NCBI GenBank assembly: GCA_964448935.1
Contig: CAYVBE010000063.1
Span: 1-19,757, forward strand
Length of the DNA: 19,757 nt
Direction: 5' to 3'
From: CAYVBE01 sp964448935
Lineage (GTDB): Bacteria > Planctomycetota > Brocadiia > SM23-32
Part shown: positions 17,138 to 19,757 of the stretch, in pieces
Layout: each line of letters begins with the position of its first letter
Position numbering within the stretch: the stretch's first letter is position 1
Notes under the pieces: generated by a model
What the model was told of the DNA's origin: nothing
What the model saw: only the letters and a program-made list of their open reading frames with translations
The model's database searches: none
Made by a program: the position numbers and the translations under genes

Positions 17138-19657
17138 ATGATATCTACGGTCGGAAAGATGTTCGTCGTGCTGGCTGCGGTGGCCTGTGCCATGGCCGGA
17201 CCCGTCCCGGCGCAGGAATCAGCGGATGTGCGGGACTTTACCTGGCAGTGGATGGAGAAACAGGAACCGCACTACTACGATCCTACCCCGGAAGTGCTGG
17301 AGGGGGCGCTGGACGGACCGCTGAGCGAGGTCGAGGAAGTCGTATTCGCCGTCCGCGCCAATGGACGCGACTGGCACTGGTACGCCAACTTCGGCTACCA
17401 CATCGAACGCCCCAACTCCTACAAGTACGGCGGCAGGGGCGGCTACCTGATGGCCTGCAACCTGCGCACCGGCGAGACGCGCACCATCCTGGCCGATCCA
17501 GGGGGCGACATCCGCGACCCCGCCGTGCACTACGACGGGGAAACCATCCTGTTCGCCTACCGACGGGCGGAGGAGCATCAGTATCACCTCTACACGATCC
17601 AGTCGGACGGCACCGGCCTGACGCAGCTCACCGAGGGCAAGTACGACGATTTCGAGCCCTGCTGGATGCCCGACGGCACCATCATGTTCGTCTCCAGCCG
17701 CTGTCGACGCTGGGTGCCGTGCTGGTACTCCCAGGTGGGCATCATGTACCGCTGCAACTCCGACGGGTCCAACATTCGCCAGGTGTCCGCCGGCGTGGAA
17801 ACCGAGAACAGCCCGTGGCCGCTGAACGACGGCCGCATCATCTATACGCGTTGGGAATACGTGGACCGCGGACAGAGCGAATACCACGGGCTCTGGACGG
17901 TCAACCCCGACGGCACGCGTCAGATGGTGTTCTTCGACAACCAGGGCCGCGGCATGACGCTCTACATAGACGCCAAACCCGTGCCCGACAGGCCGGACGT
18001 GGTCACCATCATCAGCCCCCGGCACGGCCGCAACGAGCACCGCGGGCGCATCGGCCTGATTGACTCCTCTCTGGGGCCGGACTCGGAGGACGCCGTCCGC
18101 TTCGTGGACCGGGGCTACCCGGCCTTCAACAGCGAGAAGAAGAAGGGCCACCTGCCCGGCAACACCTGGCGCGACCCCTACCCCGTCTCCGAAGATTGCC
18201 TTCTGGCCGCCACCAGTCGCAGCATCGCGGTCATGAACGACGAGGGCCGTTACGAACCCGTCTGTACGCTGCCGCAGGACTTTGGAAAAGGCCTGAACGT
18301 GCACGAGCCGCGGCCACTGGTCGCCCGTCCGCGAGAGCCCGTGGTCGCGGATATGGTGCGGGAGGACACAGAGAAGGGAACGCTGGTCCTGGCCGACGTC
18401 AGCGTGGGGCGGAACATGAAGGACGTTGAGCCGACCGAGGTCAAAAGCCTGCTGGTAATGGAGGAGATGCCGCGGCCGGTGGCCAAGTGCGCCTACCCGG
18501 ACGCCATCGGCCTGCAGAAGAACTACGTGCTGCACCGCGTGCTGGGCACAGTGCCGGTTTACGAGGACGGCTCCGCGCACTTCAAGGTGCCTGCGGGACG
18601 ACCCCTGTTCTTCGTGGCCCAGGATGAGAACGGCCGGGGCGTCAAGCGCATGCACAGCTTCGTGAGCGTAATGCAGGGCGAGACCACGAGCTGCGTGGGC
18701 TGCCACGAGCACCGCACCCGCACGCCGCGCGATCAGTACAACATGAGCGCACTGAAGGCCGTGCGCAGGCCGGCGGACGAGGTCACGCCGGTGCCCGGCG
18801 TGCCGCAAATCTTCGACTACGTGCGCGACATCCAGCCCATCTGGGACAGACACTGCATCAAATGCCACAACAACGAGACGTTCGCGGGCAAGCTCACGCT
18901 GGTGGGCGACATCAACCCGGCCTACTCCACCAGCTACTCCTCTATCGTCCACAACCGCCTGACGGACATCGGCAGCAACGGCAACCGCCCTCCGTACGAC
19001 GGGGGCACGGGTGACAGCCGGCTCTACGAGGTGCTGATCGAAGGCCACAAGGACGTGGAGCTCTCCGAACACGAGATGCGCATGATCCGCACCTGGATTG
19101 ACGCAAGCGGAACCTTCGCGGGCACCTACGCCGCCATCGGCGACGCCAGCCGGGACAACCGCGTGCCCAAGGACCTGGACTACAGGGTGGTGCAGAACCG
19201 CTGCAACGAGTGCCACACCCGCGGCGACGGCGAATGGCTGAAGGGCAAGGAGATGCGCAGACGGGCATGGCTGTTCAACGTCGAACGCCCGGACAAGTCG
19301 CTGATCCTTCTGGCGCCCCTGTCGAAGGAGGCGGGCGGACTGGGAGTCTGCACTCAGACGGAGGCCTATCATCGAGAGCCAAAAGAAGCCCCGCCGGCGG
19401 AGGTCTTCACCAGTAAGGATGACCCCGACTATCAGGCCCTCAAGAAGCTGACGCTGGCCGTGGTTGACCGGTACGACGATCGTAAACGGTGGTTCCAGGA
19501 CGGCTTCAAGCCCCGGGATTTCTACGTGCGCGAGATGAAGCGGTTCGGCGCCCTGCCGCAGGATTTCGAGCCGGGCGTGGACACCCTCGATCCCTGGGCC
19601 ACCGACAGGCGCTACTTCGAAATCATCAACCGCGCGGCCATCGGGCAGTGGGAATAG
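17138..19657 (+). CDS. HzsA-related tri-haem c-type cytochrome
   Basis: An 839-residue exported protein. Residues 1-25 form a signal peptide (cleavage near VPA-Q). A PD40/TolB-like propeller covers roughly 60-370, with YDDFEPCWMPDGTIMFVSS and WPLNDGRIIYTRWE as its clearest blades. The layout and these blocks resemble the hydrazine synthase alpha subunit and its many PVC-group relatives. Three haem c motifs lie at C519VGCH523, C573IKCH577 and C689NECH693; a DIQPIWDRHCIKCH block precedes the second. Haem attachment requires the periplasm, matching the signal peptide. Function is unknown: anammox-type hydrazine synthesis is not implied, since the partner subunits are absent here. The start is the ATG at 17138, one base after the Asp-box gene's stop, with GGGAAGAG before it; a longer in-frame start would lack an N-terminal signal. 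Confidence 0.85.
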   Translation: MISTVGKMFVVLAAVACAMAGPVPAQESADVRDFTWQWMEKQEPHYYDPTPEVLEGALDGPLSEVEEVVFAVRANGRDWHWYANFGYHIERPNSYKYGGRGGYLMACNLRTGETRTILADPGGDIRDPAVHYDGETILFAYRRAEEHQYHLYTIQSDGTGLTQLTEGKYDDFEPCWMPDGTIMFVSSRCRRWVPCWYSQVGIMYRCNSDGSNIRQVSAGVETENSPWPLNDGRIIYTRWEYVDRGQSEYHGLWTVNPDGTRQMVFFDNQGRGMTLYIDAKPVPDRPDVVTIISPRHGRNEHRGRIGLIDSSLGPDSEDAVRFVDRGYPAFNSEKKKGHLPGNTWRDPYPVSEDCLLAATSRSIAVMNDEGRYEPVCTLPQDFGKGLNVHEPRPLVARPREPVVADMVREDTEKGTLVLADVSVGRNMKDVEPTEVKSLLVMEEMPRPVAKCAYPDAIGLQKNYVLHRVLGTVPVYEDGSAHFKVPAGRPLFFVAQDENGRGVKRMHSFVSVMQGETTSCVGCHEHRTRTPRDQYNMSALKAVRRPADEVTPVPGVPQIFDYVRDIQPIWDRHCIKCHNNETFAGKLTLVGDINPAYSTSYSSIVHNRLTDIGSNGNRPPYDGGTGDSRLYEVLIEGHKDVELSEHEMRMIRTWIDASGTFAGTYAAIGDASRDNRVPKDLDYRVVQNRCNECHTRGDGEWLKGKEMRRRAWLFNVERPDKSLILLAPLSKEAGGLGVCTQTEAYHREPKEAPPAEVFTSKDDPDYQALKKLTLAVVDRYDDRKRWFQDGFKPRDFYVREMKRFGALPQDFEPGVDTLDPWATDRRYFEIINRAAIGQWE

Positions 19658-19696
19658 GCCGCCCGGAACGACTCACCCGAAACCGACGGAGGAAGA

Positions 19697-19757
19697 ATGA
19701 AGACGCATCTGCTGGCCGTTGTCACGCTGCTTGCCGTCGTGTCCGCCTCTGCACGCG
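19697..19757 (+). CDS. Start of an exported protein, 3' partial
   Basis: ATG at 19697 follows a strong GGAGG site five to six bases upstream, and the 20 readable residues (MKTHLLAVVTLLAVVSASAR) form a clear signal peptide. It begins 39 bases after the HzsA-like gene, with no terminator visible between, so it is probably the fourth gene of the regulator operon. The product cannot be identified from this stretch. Confidence 0.75.
   Translation, partial: MKTHLLAVVTLLAVVSASAR

Noticed and set aside
17219..19372. A 717-codon open frame opposite the HzsA-like gene, and a similar one opposite the first sulfatase (13581-14966)
   Set aside because: Same cause: long antisense frames from high GC at third positions. 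Neither has a ribosome site or recognisable domain.
17138..19657. Evidence for anammox or hydrazine synthesis
   Set aside because: Only an alpha-subunit-like relative is present, with a different haem-motif count and no beta/gamma subunits, next to a LacI regulator and sulfatases. Such relatives are common in non-anammox bacteria.

Overview
The window is gene-dense bacterial DNA, clearly GC-rich (by eye roughly two thirds G+C). It has short intergenic gaps, Shine-Dalgarno sites in front of most genes, and no tRNA, rRNA, CRISPR array or mobile element that I can see. The gene content points to an uncultured member of the PVC group (Planctomycetota, Lentisphaerota, Kiritimatiellota) or a similar phylum such as Hydrogenedentota. 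The pointers are two formylglycine sulfatases, a hydrazine-synthase-alpha-like (HzsA-related) cytochrome, a GHL10-type hydrolase, a GH116 glycosidase, and Asp-box and kelch propellers. This assignment is an inference from gene families, not from a marker gene tree.

Layout. (1) 3-4339, plus strand: the 3' part of a GHL10-type glycosyl hydrolase with an amidotransferase-like N-terminal region, overlapping by ATGA with a GH116 (glucosylceramidase-like) glycosidase. A strong hairpin follows at 4355-4373. (2) 4376-4837, minus: a small cupin lipoprotein, divergent from (3) 4987-6141, plus: a GT4 glycosyltransferase. (3b) 6149-9976, minus: leuS followed 18 bases later by galK, which starts at TTG behind a perfect AGGAGG. 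(4) 9977-10139: a divergent promoter region. The leuS promoter has a perfect TATAAT and a 7-bp-arm dyad that exactly fills its spacer; the opposite promoter drives a methyltransferase. (5) 10140-11902, plus: the methyltransferase and a six-bladed kelch protein. (6) 11913-14885, minus: two sulfatases in tandem, neither with a signal peptide. (7) 14886-15028: an intergenic region with a perfect 14-bp palindrome, ACTAACATGTTAGT. (8) 15029 to the window end, plus: a tightly packed operon. It holds a LacI-family regulator, overlapping by GTGA with an exported six-Asp-box propeller, then one base later an exported tri-haem HzsA-like protein, then the start of another exported protein.

How it may work together. 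Regions 6-8 look like one regulated unit. A LacI-type sensor sits between a cytoplasmic two-sulfatase operon and an operon of exported propeller and cytochrome proteins, and a palindrome overlaps the predicted -10 box of its own promoter. The most economical reading is a carbohydrate (possibly sulfated-glycan) response unit with a cytoplasmic desulfation arm and an exported redox/binding arm. That reading is inference; the sequence shows the families, the overlaps, the signal peptides and the palindrome. The left part (GHL10, GH116, galK, GT4) is also carbohydrate-related but has no visible regulatory link to the right part.
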